A stretch of DNA of 64,000 bases from Dichetophora obliterata (taxonomy: Eukaryota; Arthropoda; Insecta; Diptera; Sciomyzidae): NCBI GenBank assembly GCA_963920525.1, contig OY986435.1, positions 179,770,266 to 179,834,265 of the forward strand. Reading direction: 5' to 3'. Position numbers and translations under genes: made by a program. Positions within the stretch are counted from its first letter, which is position 1; each line of letters opens with the position of its first letter. Shown piece after piece: positions 31,905-42,293 of this stretch. Under the pieces are notes generated by a model. That model did no database searches. It saw only the letters and a list, made by a program, of their open reading frames with translations, and was not told the origin of the DNA.

Positions 31905-32230
31905 CTAGCTGAACCCGGTGTGCTTCGCTACTCCCCTCGTTATAAAATAAAATTAAAAGTATTTATATATTTTTCACGCCATCGAAATTTCGAAATAAGT
32001 CCACTCCAGCGCCACCTACCGTGTCCATTTATACACAAATTATTTTCTTATGATCAAACAAACATACATTCTGAATTTCAGTTAAATTGGTCCATAAATT
32101 CAAATTTTCGATATAAGTCCACCCCAGCGCCACCTATCGGGTCCAAATATAGCCTATGTTACCCACCGTACCAAGATGAACATTACCTGACTGACCTGAG
32201 CAGTTACCCAGTATGGACTCCAAAACGGCT
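31905..32230 (+). repeat. dispersed repeat with head motif and two internal units
   Basis: The head AACTAGCTGAACCCGGTGTG lies at about 31902. Two units about 118 bp apart share AAATTTCGAAATAAGTCCAC or AAATTTTCGATATAAGTCCAC followed by CCAGCGCCACCTA. It runs into the palindrome starting at 32236. The plus-strand open frame here is not a gene. Confidence 0.5.
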
Positions 32231-32235
32231 GGGCC

Positions 32236-32614
32236 GATTTTCTGCCTATTTGACCAACGATTTGACGAAAATTTGACAAAGAAAACACTCGTCAAATTTT
32301 GTAGAAAAATACTATAAGTTCAAGAAATTTTTGAAACGGAACACTTCGTGGCAAAATAAAAGAAGCAGAACAAGATTTTTGATATAATTTTACAGAAATT
32401 AGGCTGGGCCGATTTGGAGTCCATACGTTACATACATACACACATCCTAATTTCTGTAAAATTATATCAAAAATCTTGTTCTGCTTCTTTTATTTTGCCA
32501 CGAAGTGTTCCGTTTCAAAAATTTCTTGAACTTATAGTATTTTTCTACAAAATTTGACGAGTGTTTTCTTTGTCAAATTTTCGTCAAATCGTTGGTCAAA
32601 TAGGCAGAAAAATC
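32236..32614. repeat. near-perfect 168-bp palindrome with a 42-bp loop
   Basis: The left arm (32236-32403) and the right arm (32446-32614) are reverse complements over the whole length, with essentially a one-base length difference at the outer edge. Landmarks are TTTGACCAACGATTTGACGA, AACGGAACACTTCGTGGCAA and TATAATTTTACAGAAATTAG. The loop repeats GGCTGGGCCGAT from the outer edge of the left arm, and TTTGGAGTCCATA, the inverse of TATGGACTCCAAA just outside the left arm. No open frame crosses it. Confidence 0.95.
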
Positions 32615-32692
32615 AAAAAAATTTTATTTATCATCCAACGATTTGACAAACTATTTGATAAGTGTTGACTTTCGCCAAATTGCTATCAAATT

Positions 32693-32872
32693 GGCCTTTG
32701 TAGTCTAGTGGAGAGTGTGCGAGGCTATCAACCCAGAGGTCCCTGGTGTGGGTTCGGGCATGGTTCTTTTCACTTGCTTTGTTCTTTCCTACATTTAAGA
32801 ATTATGGAAAACTTAAAATCCACAGCTAAATTGTGAAAAAAGTGTAAATAAAGGACAAGAACACAGGACTGC
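32693..32872 (+). mobile_element. tRNA-derived SINE, copy 2 (3'-truncated)
   Basis: It matches the 5' half of the SINE at 25611: GGCCTTTGTAGTCTAGTGGA, GAGGTCCCTGG, then TTTAAGAATTATGGAAAACT and AAAGGACAAGAACA. The B box is damaged (GGTGTGGGTTCGG). It stops before the conserved 3' half. Confidence 0.8.
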
Positions 32873-33629
32873 CTGAGGAGCAGTGGAGTGCTCCTTATTG
32901 ATCCACGTTAGGTGTATTTTGTGTTCTCTTTTAACATTGCATGTCCTAGGAGGGGTAGCGCTCAATTTAACATCCCAGAGGAGCTCAAAAGGAGCGATCA
33001 ATAAATGATGCAAATGGATCAGCAAAGGAACAATTATTTTTTTTCTAGTCCCTAAGCTGGCTCAAAACCTTAAGATGGCGAGGAAATTATTTGGCCAAAT
33101 CGTGAGATTTATAGCGCCATCACAAAGTCGACTCAGCGGATGGACAAAACGCAATTACCATTGGCTGGTCGCACTTCACGACCTTGGTGTTAAAACGACG
33201 CGAATCGAATGAAAGGAACATTTAAAATATATGTTTTACATAGAAAATAATGACAGAGTTTCATAAAAAGCACATGCTCCACTTTGTGTTCTTTTTTTTT
33301 CATTAATTGCTCGCCTATTGATCTTATAAAAGAGTAAAGGAGCACAAGGTCACAACTGCCTATTTTCTGATCCAATAAAATAGCAAAAGAGCGCTCCCTT
33401 GTTGCTCCTCATGGGAGCGAACGCATATTTTTTACTGGGAGGGTGAGCACACATATAGATGCACATTTTTTTGTTTGTGTGTGCTTTAAAGCTAGTGCTT
33501 TTTAAGTTTGCACTTGAAAAAAGCAGGAGTTCAACACCGAAACGAAAACAACAAATTTTCAGTTAGGCTTATGCTAAACAGTTCCGGTGTCGTAACGAAT
33601 ATGGAACGTTTGTTTTGTACAGCGGAACT
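32873..33629. other. no gene recognised
   Basis: The open frames 32813-33025 and 33190-33375 (minus) have no motif. GGAGCA/GCTCCT words recur several times between 32875 and 33430 without a clear period. Confidence 0.45.
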
Positions 33630-34125
33630 AGTTCGCGGAAACATGTCCACGGAACTATATAGTTCCTTTGAACAGTAGAATGAAAAAATATGTTTGTGTA
33701 TTAAATTCATAAGATAATCTGCTATGGTATGAATAAATATTATTAAATCAGCTTTTCATAAATGCTATACTCATATGCATAACATAACAAACCTTATTCT
33801 GCATTCTTTACCTACAATTTCATTCTACATATTTTAATTATTTAAAATATACATGTATATGTAGCATGTTCGTATACATGTTCGTATGTAGCAGTTGTCA
33901 CGGAAGCAAAACATGTCTCGGAACTATCTAATTCCGCCCGTTCAAATGTTCAACGAAATGAATGCGCATAACAAGAACGACAATTTATCTTCTAATAGTT
34001 TCGTTCATTTTGATTTTAACATGTCCGCAGAACTATCTTGTTCCGCTAGTTGATTGAATGGAAGCATGCTAAAAACGAAATAAACAGAGCATTGCGCACA
34101 ACAAGAACGACAAAATGTCATCTTA
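33630..34125. repeat. dispersed units with a GGAACTATNTAGTTCC-type palindrome
   Basis: ACATGTCCACGGAACTATAT then AGTTCC is at about 33640. ACATGTCTCGGAACTATCTA then ATTCCGC is at about 33910. ACATGTCCGCAGAACTATCT then TGTTCCGC is at about 34020. ATAACAAGAACGACAA and ACAACAAGAACGACAA follow the second and third units. The palindromic core is conserved more than its flanks. Confidence 0.55.
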
Positions 34126-34635
34126 TCATATCATATATCAGTTCTTTTTTTCGCTCACAAACATCATATTTGCTCTCTTACTGCATCTTTAAATATAACG
34201 AAACGAAGGCTGAACGTGGTGCGAGACATGGTAAGTAATACATTTTTCCATATCAAAAAATGTTGTTGCTCGTTTCTTTCATGACGTTCAGAATTCGTTT
34301 CGTTTTCATAATGATGCAGTTAGTCGATCACAAAATTCGTGTAAGCCGTAATATGTGTGCCTCGTTAAAAAAACATTGCAACCTGAACAGTGTTGCCGTT
34401 TTGGCTATTTGGCGATACTATTTTTCATTTGGCTATTTTTTTTTTGCTATACTTTTCTTATTCTGACGAAAATTAATTTTTTTTTTTACACCTAAATGAT
34501 TTAAAATTTGTTCGTGAGAGGGAATTTTCTCTTCGTGTAAACACGATCTACCTGTGATACCCATCGTGCAGCATACGGCAAGAGTATACAATAATTGTAC
34601 ATGAGACAACTCAAATCACGAGTCTCTTAAGAGTA

Positions 34636-35787
34636 GGGTAGAAGGGGAGGCTTCGACACCCTTACAAAAACATAATTTTTTCTTCTAAATGTAATGGGAC
34701 AAAGCAAATATGTACGGCTACGTTTAAAAATTAATAAAAACTCAATATTTTTGTTATTTTCGAAACTGTGAGAAAAATACATAATTTCAATAAAATGTCA
34801 CACCAATCATGCTAAATGGGTCTGCATTGTGCTTATCGGAAAATGCAAAATATCTAGGACTCATTCTTAATAGGAAGCTTAGCTGGAAACTTAATGTTTC
34901 TGAGCGTACGAAGAAAGCGACAGTTTATCTCTATAATATAATACTTTATCATATTACATATAATATAAATGAAAAAGTGAGGGGAAAAACAAAATTCTAT
35001 TATTTTTTATAGTATGCTTATGTAGGCACAATCTTGAAGATGTATTTAAGATGAGTCCCAGAAGTTCCTGGATGATAAGGAGATGACAAAATGCACACAA
35101 TATCTTATTTTAAAACCATTCATAGTATATCGTCAATAAACGGTTTGTCGAAGGACTGACTGTCACTTTTTCGTTGCAAGAACTTTAAGTCGCATGAACT
35201 GATATTTACTTCTTGTACTACTCTGATAAAATAAAACGGTTTTTTGGCTTTGAACTTGACGAACACGAAGTTATTTTTTCCACAGCAGGAACGTTGCCCA
35301 TCATCAGTTGCGACAATTCTTCGTCTTCATCTTGAAAAAAAGTTAGGAATTTGTAAGAGTCAGCAATACTAAAGGTATCGTCGTGTATTCATCGATACAC
35401 TACGTCGAAGCCTCCCTTTTCATTTGACGAATCCTCCCTCGCCCACTTATTTGACAAATTGCAAAATTTAACATTTTCTATTTATTGATTTAACAAACCT
35501 TAAATGGTGTATAAGCAGCAATAATATGTTTAAGTAACTGCACAAAAGAAACGAAACGTTGAATATTATTTTACCTGAGTTTCACATCAAAAATAATAAG
35601 CAAATATTAGATCAACACGTTGCAGAAATACAAAATCACTTCTAATCACGCATATACACCAAGCATCACTGACATATTTTCATGACAACCGCGTTCTTTT
35701 GGGAGAAACGTGTTCTTGATTGCGCGAACCAAATAGTTTGAAAAAAATGTCAAAAACTGTCACTGTCGCAGCCTCCACCTTCTTCCC
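34636..35787. mobile_element. TA-flanked TIR element nested in the hAT-like element
   Basis: The ends read GGGTAGAAGGGGAGGCTTCG and, on the complement of the right end, GGGAAGAAGGTGGAGGCTGC. TA lies outside each. A third partial copy of the terminal sequence (CGTCGAAGCCTCCCTTTTCA) lies inside at about 35403. The interior holds a LINE fragment but no transposase. Confidence 0.55.
34803..34945 (+). pseudogene. short LINE reverse transcriptase fragment
   Basis: The frame reads MLNGSALCLSENAKYLGLIL, NRKLSWKLNVSERTKKATVYLYN. The AKYLGLIL...LSWKLNVSER pattern is the thumb-side block after the YADD motif in LINE reverse transcriptases. Only about 45 residues remain. Confidence 0.65.
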
Positions 35788-36113
35788 TACACAGCAATGT
35801 AGATAACTTTGATTATGAAAAGTAAACTGTGAGAAATTTATTTAAAAACCAGATTGAAAATCAACAAGCAAAAGTAAGAATCTATTTGCCACTAGTTTGT
35901 AAATCTATTTGCAACAAGTTAATGCAGTTTGCTTTGTTTTTTTTTATAATACGATGAATAAATATTTCGGCTATTTTTTTACATATTGGCTATTTTTATT
36001 TTGCGTTCTGGTTACAAAAAAAAACTTGCTCCTGCAACACTGAACCTTAACTGTTCGGACATGCTAAAAATTAATCAAAGGAACGATTGAAACATAGACT
36101 GTGAACATAGAAC

Positions 36114-37143
36114 CAGTGTTGCCAGGTGCCTTTTACCATTTACCCCTAAATTGGATTTCAAACCAACTAAAATCCCCTTATTTTTTTTTAAGAACATACG
36201 AAAATTGAATACGGGGCAACTGAAAAGTAGTGCAACTGCAATGCAAGACTATGCATTTAAAGGGCTAAGTTGTTGGACGTCTTTAACAAGAGCAAAAATT
36301 AGCTTCATAGCTCTTAATAGGCCAATGTGAAATTGAATTAAAATGAAGTCTTACTTTCGAAGGGAAGCTCCGTCTGCCAATTTTTGATATATTTTTGGGC
36401 ATATCTTTTTTGTCTATAGTTTTTCCCATACATTTTTTTTTTCGAAAAGATCAAAGAACCAAGGCATGCACCTCATACAATTGGTCTTTGAACTGAAAGG
36501 AATATGTAGATTAAAGGATAGATAATTAAAGGAAGAATTGAATGGAACCCTTCGTGAATTTTCGATTAGGCAGAATAAACGTGAAAGACAATTTGAATTG
36601 CTTACAACCGAGGCTAGTGTTAGGTTTTAACTTCGGCAAGCATTTCCAGCCCTCAGTGTCTCCTGTCTTTTTATTCAACATTTTCCACAATTGAGTTGTG
36701 TATTTTTTGTTTAAATGTAGTAAAGAAAAAAGAAAGCAAAAAGAACAATTCCCGAACCCAGATTCGAACCGGGCACCTCTGAGTTGATAGTCTAGCGCAC
36801 TCTTTACTAGACTACAAAGGCCGACTTGCTTTGTTTTTAGTTTTTACACGGAATCAATCAATTACAAGTAAAGCGCGAAGCAAGTTTAAAGTGAAGTGGG
36901 AAAAGATTGGTAATTTATTTGAAGTGCTATCAATTCAGCTATTTTTATAAAGTACTACTGAAACAGCCAAGAAGCCAATTATCTGCTTTTCTTAAATTTT
37001 TAGCATAATTTAAAGGAAAAGTAAGAAAGCTTTATTTACAAAGAGCAATTTTTAAAATACCCATAAAAACCCCTAAAAAACATTAAATCTCCCTTGAAAA
37101 AACACCTCAATCTGGGGGGAAGCCCCCTAACCTGGCAACACCG
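36114..37143. mobile_element. hAT-like element with exact 8-bp target duplication, carrying a SINE
   Basis: The ends read CAGTGTTGCCAGGT and, on the complement of the right end, CGGTGTTGCCAGGT. CATAGAAC is at 36106-36113 and again at 37144-37151, an exact 8-bp duplication. The length is 1,030 bp including a 381-bp minus-strand SINE, so the unfilled element would be about 650 bp. CCCCTAAA/TTTAGGGG blocks lie near both ends. No transposase. Confidence 0.85.
36445..36825 (-). mobile_element. tRNA-derived SINE, about 380 bp, copy 3
   Basis: On the minus strand it runs from GTCGGCCTTTGTAGTCTAGT through the intact B box GGTTCGAATCT to AGCCTCGGTTGTAAGCAATT, CAAATTGTCTTTCACG and TTGGTTCTTTGATC. It is co-linear with the copy at 25611-26009 along the full length. 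It is nested in the hAT-like element. Confidence 0.85.
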
Positions 37144-37152
37144 CATAGAACT

Positions 37153-37660
37153 CTGCTTTCAGTAGCTGTCCAGACTTCAAACTAGCTTGCTGTTCAGTTT
37201 ATTTTTTTTATGCGCTATAAAATTAAACTCAATCTTTAAAACATATTTCACTCAATTCTTGTTGGGACTTCTATTTTTTTAAATCTTATTTTTATAACCG
37301 AAAAAGCATTCAAGTATTTTTAATTCCTTTTAATGCAAGAGTTGTTAAACTGAATTTTTAAGAGTTATTTTTGGGTTTTTTAACAGTTCTTTAGCCCTAA
37401 TAAAAAAAATTACTTTACTACATTATTGACACTTTATGTTTTTATATTACGTTAATATATGCTGCAAAAATAAAAAGGAACAAAAGAACTTATTTTATTT
37501 TTCAGTAAAAGGCATTTCTAACCTTTCATCTTTGTTCAGTTTGCCTCTCCCTAATTTTTTTTTTTTTAGTGCATGATTTACGTAAAATCAAGACCATTTG
37601 AAGCAGCGAGCAACGGCAACCTGCCTGCTTGAAGTCTGGATAGCTACTGAAAGCGTTTTT
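37153..37660. repeat. inverted repeat pair, about 500 bp apart
   Basis: GCTTTCAGTAGCTGTCCAGA then CTTCAA near 37156 is matched in reverse complement by TTGAAG then TCTGGATAGCTACTGAAAGC near 37630-37655. The arms are about 35 bp. It could be a decayed MITE; no clear target duplication. Confidence 0.5.
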
Positions 37661-40340
37661 ATTTTCACGTCAACAAATGCGTGTGAAAGCTCTCCGCCCA
37701 TGGCTCTCCATGGGCTATCCTGCATTAAATCCAAATCAGTTTCTGATGTGATGAATGTGAACACTGCTAATAAAAATGTCAAGACTTCAGAGTTGCAAAA
37801 ATTTTAATGCCAAAATAGTGTGCGATTTCAAGCGTGCATTTTTTTGAATTGAGCAATATTAGAAATCGTAATTTTATCAGTGAAATTGTCCTGTCGCCAC
37901 AAGGACCTGGCATCGCTGTCAAAGCGACAAAAAAACATAGCCAAATTATCCAAAAATAACGCTTTTCAGATTTTTTTTCTAAAAAAGTATTTGCTGTTCA
38001 AATGATACATGTAATTGCAGATATTTTTATAATCATCGAAATATTTTTTAAATTTTTAGCTATGTCACATTTTCTACTTTATGTTTTTGCATAAACAATT
38101 TTAAAGATTTAAATTTTCTCAAGGATTTTTCATCTTACGAGGAAACCACGCAGACATAACTGCCTTGGCCTTATCTGATACAGAGGTTACACTGGAAGAA
38201 ATTTGATCCAACTACGTGGGAATATAACGTCGATTTCAAAGACGCCGAAAAAGGGGAATTAATTCATGAGAGACTACAACAGGATCCTGACAAGTAATTA
38301 AGATCAAAAGCAATTAGTACTACAAATGGTTGAATCGTAACGACAAAAATATCCGTCGATTTCCAAATCAGTTCTAGTGTAATCAATACATTCTTGTAAC
38401 TTTTTCATGTTTCAACCGATATTTCAACCAAAAAATTAATTTATTTTGCTTTGTTTCAATTAAATTTATAAAACCGCATACCTTTTTTTCATATATAATA
38501 CGTATTCACATTTCTGGTGAACATATCATTGGGTCCACCAAACATAATCCGATCGTCACCAAATACATAATCAGAAAGTTCTATGCCAAATGGAAACTTT
38601 TCATGCCCGGGACAGATCGATAGCAAAATTGTTTTTTCAAATAACTGGTCTAATTTAGTATTTATTTGTGATTCTGTTAATTTAAATGAACTATCATTTG
38701 AAGATTAAAAAGATAAGTAAAATAAAATGGAATTTTTTAAATATCATTTAATGCAGAATTGGCTCAAAAATGCAAAAACAATATCATAAAAATCATTTAA
38801 ATATCACACACTGCTTATTTTTATCTCAACTTCATTTCAACTACAAGCACACCACCATGCACAAGTATCTCAGATATGAAAATTAACAAATCATCTACAC
38901 AAGCAGCAGCAGCAGCTACAAAAAACAAAAGCAATAACAACAGCATAAGAAGCTGCAGCCAAATACAACTCAATGACGACACAAATAGTGTCATGAACTT
39001 CGACATTCATGCACACAGCAGATTTAATCGGTTGGGAAATCAGCAGTAACCAGAATCGTTAACTCATTGGCTCGTGTACTTGATGATTCTATATGTATGA
39101 GTTCATGGATGCTCAAAAGTTAAGAGAGAAAAAGAGCAGCAACTGCAACTGCACAATAAGCAGCAGTGTGGATCCTTTAGCTCCTGTTGCCTATCGTTTG
39201 CTTCACATTCAAGCAACGGTTCCTCACGGCCACACTACTGGCACAATTTCAAAGTTGTTCCTGTTGTTGTTACCTTGATTATTTTTTTTCGCTTACGCTT
39301 GTCAGCAACAGCAGCAGACAGCATTAGGAGTTGCCAACGTTGGTCAACCTAACAACGCCTTTTCTTCTTGGCTTTCTTGCAATACCGAACTTATTTAAAG
39401 AAGTCAAAAAAGAACAACAACGATCACAAGGCAGAAAAAACAAAAAGCAAAGCATTTCCTCGTGAAAGATGCACACTTCCGATAGTAGACATAAAGTTAC
39501 TCGTTGTATTTGTGCACTGAGTGCAGTTAAATCCTAGACAGATTCACTGCCGCGCTCAAGTACACTGAAGATTCGTTTACCTCCCTCCACACCAAAGGCC
39601 AAAGGGCAGAGGTGATTTATTTCTAAAAAAATGGCAAAATACAAACAGAATGAAGAATAGGAGCCAAGCAAATTTTTGGTTGTTGGCCTAAAGAAGCAAA
39701 AAAGGAACGCAGGCACTGAATCGGTTGAGGGTGAGTGAAGATTGGCTAACAATAGTAAACAGCAATTTTGACCTTTTCATTTTACAAGCGAAACAATGCA
39801 ACAACCCAACATTCCGTAGATAGGTAGAATCTTTGCTTTATAAAATAAGTGATAATGCAATGTAAACAAGTTTTTTCATGTTAGAATATTTTATAAAACG
39901 AAGTGCTTAAAAGGCAAAATAATTATTTAACAAGGATTGCGCCTAGCAATGAAAAAACAGTGGTAAGTATTCGTTTGCATTCGTTTGAACGAATTTTCGA
40001 AACAATTTTGCCACTCAGAATTTGGTACCTTCGAAACCAGGTTTTTAAAGGCTTCAACGGCCCTCGGGCTTAGAAAAACGGTCGCCACGCATTTTTTTTC
40101 TAAATGTAAGGCAACTAGATCAAGTTACTGGATGCCAAGTCGGGACTGCAAGGCGAATGACCATCAATTGGTGCTTTTGTTTGAGCTGATGTATGGCATA
40201 TCATATTTTCGTGACACTGACCCTTGTGGAACACCTGCGTCAACTATAACAAAAGAACTATACGCGTTCTATTTTCTGTTCTGTTCTGTTCTTTTTTTCT
40301 ACTTATTAAGTAAAAAGTAAACCATTTATGTACCAAGCCC
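37661..40340. other. 2.7 kb without recognised gene; possible host DNA
   Basis: Most of this has fewer visible element ends than its surroundings, with CAG/CAA-rich blocks near 38900-38950 and 39300-39320. A GC-balanced block at 38120-38290 reads as short coding-like frames on the plus strand but is not recognisable. The 111-residue frame at 39985-40320 has no known motif and includes a (TTCTG)n run near 40270. Confidence 0.45.
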
Positions 40341-40344
40341 CTTA

Positions 40345-40665
40345 GTTCAAGCCATGGTTCACTATGTCAATCGCCTTTTTAATGTCCACAAAGATAGGGC
40401 ACAAGCACAAATCTTCTTGTCACCTAAATGCTCATTCAAAATCGAATGTATGTTGAAGGGTGCCACCAACACCCAAGGCTGATTCTATTTCACGGCAAGT
40501 CTCATGACGGTCTGCTTTCAACAGCACATGCACAGCATCGGTGTTTTCTGGCACCGCAACCGTTCTTGGATGAGCTTTGCGAAAGTCGACTTCCCTAAAT
40601 GTCGAAATAAGTTGATCGATGCATTTTTTTTTAGTTAATCCACATCGAAAGTCGTAAAAAGTCAT
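40345..40665 (-). pseudogene. irritans-type mariner transposase, N-terminal fragment
   Basis: The frame reads FYDFRCGLTKKKCIDQLIST, then, after a deletion, HPRTVAVPENTDAVHVLLKA, DRHETCREIESALGV and, in another frame, ILNEHLGDKKICA near 40430. These are the first and second helix-turn-helix blocks of irritans-subfamily mariner (SETMAR-like) transposases. No catalytic domain follows at lower coordinates, where it should be. The segment between QLIST and RTVAVPEN lacks the usual WFSEFNRGR-type block. Confidence 0.8.
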
Positions 40666-40950
40666 CGAAAAAAATGTTCATTGTTCAATTTAATTTTTTG
40701 CTGAAATGCCATTTTTAAACCTTTGCAAACAACACAATAAGCGAACATACGTACACCACAACGTTGTGAGTACGTTTATAGATAAAATTATTAAATGGAA
40801 CTCTCAACATTCATTTGGAAACGTTCAGTATTGGATAGGCACAAGACTTAAAATGTATGCCTACGTATATTTGTCTGCATCATTTAGCTTTAAAAATTCT
40901 CGCAAATACAACATAAATTGCAATCGATGCAAGGATTTCTTTAAATACTA

Positions 40951-41625
40951 CATGGGCTAAAAGTTCTGGGATTTTTAATGAAAAACTGCGTTTTTTTGGG
41001 CAAAGTATTATATATTCCTCAACATAGTTGCCTTCGAAAGCGATACACTTGAAAAAGCAATTATCCGACATTTCGATGATCTTTCTGTAGTATGAAACGT
41101 GCAAGTCTTCTTAATACACATCGGTTTCCGCGATGACTTCTTCATTCGTTCTGATTTTTTTTTCCCTAGAGCCACCGGTTTAGGTTTGGAAACAGATAAT
41201 AGTCGCTGGAGCCCAAATCTAGAGAATACGGTGGGTGACTAACAAATTCCAATTGTAATTGGTCTAATTTTGCCATCGTTTTTAAGGACGTGTGTGACGG
41301 TACGTTATCGTGATGGTACAGAACTTTTTTCTTCGCCATATGGGACCGTTCTTTTCTTTATGCTTCATTTAGTTTGTCCAATAATGCTGCATCATACTCT
41401 CCTGTTATTTTTCTTTCCTTTTGCAGGTTATCGATAAATATTATGATATTAGCATCTCAAAAAACGGGGACTATAACCTTCCAGGCCAAGCTGAGGTCTT
41501 TTGGCAGCTTTGGTCGGCTTTCGTGGCTTTCCAGCCATTTTTCAGACTTTCCATTGGACTCAGGAGTATTATTATGCACCCATGTTTTATCCAGAGTGTT
41601 AAAGGAATGCATTCAATTTGATTAT
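40951..41625 (-). pseudogene. irritans-type mariner transposase, catalytic fragment
   Basis: On the minus strand, in shifted frames: TLDKTWVHNNTPESNGKSEK near 41600 (first Asp), KVIVPVF*DANIIIFIDNLQ near 41470, ITGEYDAALLDKLNEA near 41400, KKVLYHHDNVPSHTSLKTMA near 41310 (second Asp) and PPYSLDLGSSDYYLFPNLNR near 41220 (third Asp). The second and third are separated by 34 residues (DD34D). It ends with VSYYRKIIEMSDNCFFKCIA near 41090. A terminus like GGGCTAAAAGTTCTGGGA lies at about 40953. At least two frameshifts and stops; the first two thirds of the N-terminus are absent. Confidence 0.85.
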
Positions 41626-41629
41626 ATTT

Positions 41630-42290
41630 ATAAGAAAGGTGAATCACTGAATAACGAAATAAGAATCCATTTTATGATTGCAAAATCGAGTCATAAGTTA
41701 TATGTTCAATTCACATTCAATTAATTTCAATTCAAACACACAGTCTTCCTTCTCTAGAAACAGATATCCACTTTTTGTGTAACGTAGACCCCTGCAGTGT
41801 AGGCATATTTCTACGGTGCTCCATCGCATGGGACCAATATTTAGCGTCGGCCAACACTCCTTTCTAACTCAAATGATCCACCAGACAGATTCCTCTAACA
41901 GCAACAGACAGCATTAAAAATTCTTTTGAACTATGTACATGACCGTGACAGCTTCAGCCACTTAAGCTGTACATGAATAGATTGTTTAAAAAATAACAAT
42001 GGGCTATATTGAGTACAAATACCAATAATTTAACCCATTTTTTGGCACGTACCTTCGTTATCATGGCCAATCTTTGTTAAGAAAACTAGGAGGCTATACC
42101 ATACCACTACACCTTGTTGCTTATGATAATCAGGTTCCCCCACCAATTGATGGACACTACTCAGAATGTTTAGGTGTACCCGTTACCTGTCCTCGAATTC
42201 CAAAGGTAACAGTATATTAATCCGGTAGTTGCTTACCTTCCTAACATTTACTGTTTGAAATTATCAAGAATTCTATCTACCATCACTCTC
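41630..42290. other. no gene recognised
   Basis: A degenerate block near 41930-42110 (GACAGCTTCAGCCACTTAAG ... AAAACTAGGAGGC) resembles one near 43085-43240 (GACACCTTCAGTCACTAG ... GAAAACTAGGAAGC). This suggests an old repeat pair. Confidence 0.4.
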
Positions 42291-42293
42291 TTA

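Larger units (their letters stand above)
34388..36042. mobile_element. hAT-like nonautonomous element with nested insertion, 1,655 bp
   Basis: The ends read CAGTGTTGCCG and, on the complement of the right end, CAGTGTTGCAG. The flanking 8-mers are AACCTGAA at 34380-34387 and AACCTTAA at 36043-36050 (7 of 8 match), as expected for a hAT 8-bp target duplication. TTGGCTATTT recurs near both ends, like subterminal repeats. No hAT transposase was found. Confidence 0.65.

Noticed and set aside
38140..38190. A protein phosphatase motif (LRGNH)
   Set aside because: The frame reads FFILRGNHAD, but the residues after it do not follow the family and no other phosphatase block is near. Probably chance.
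39985..40320. A 111-residue plus-strand open frame
   Set aside because: No recognisable motif, and its end runs into a TTCTG microsatellite. Not reported as a gene.
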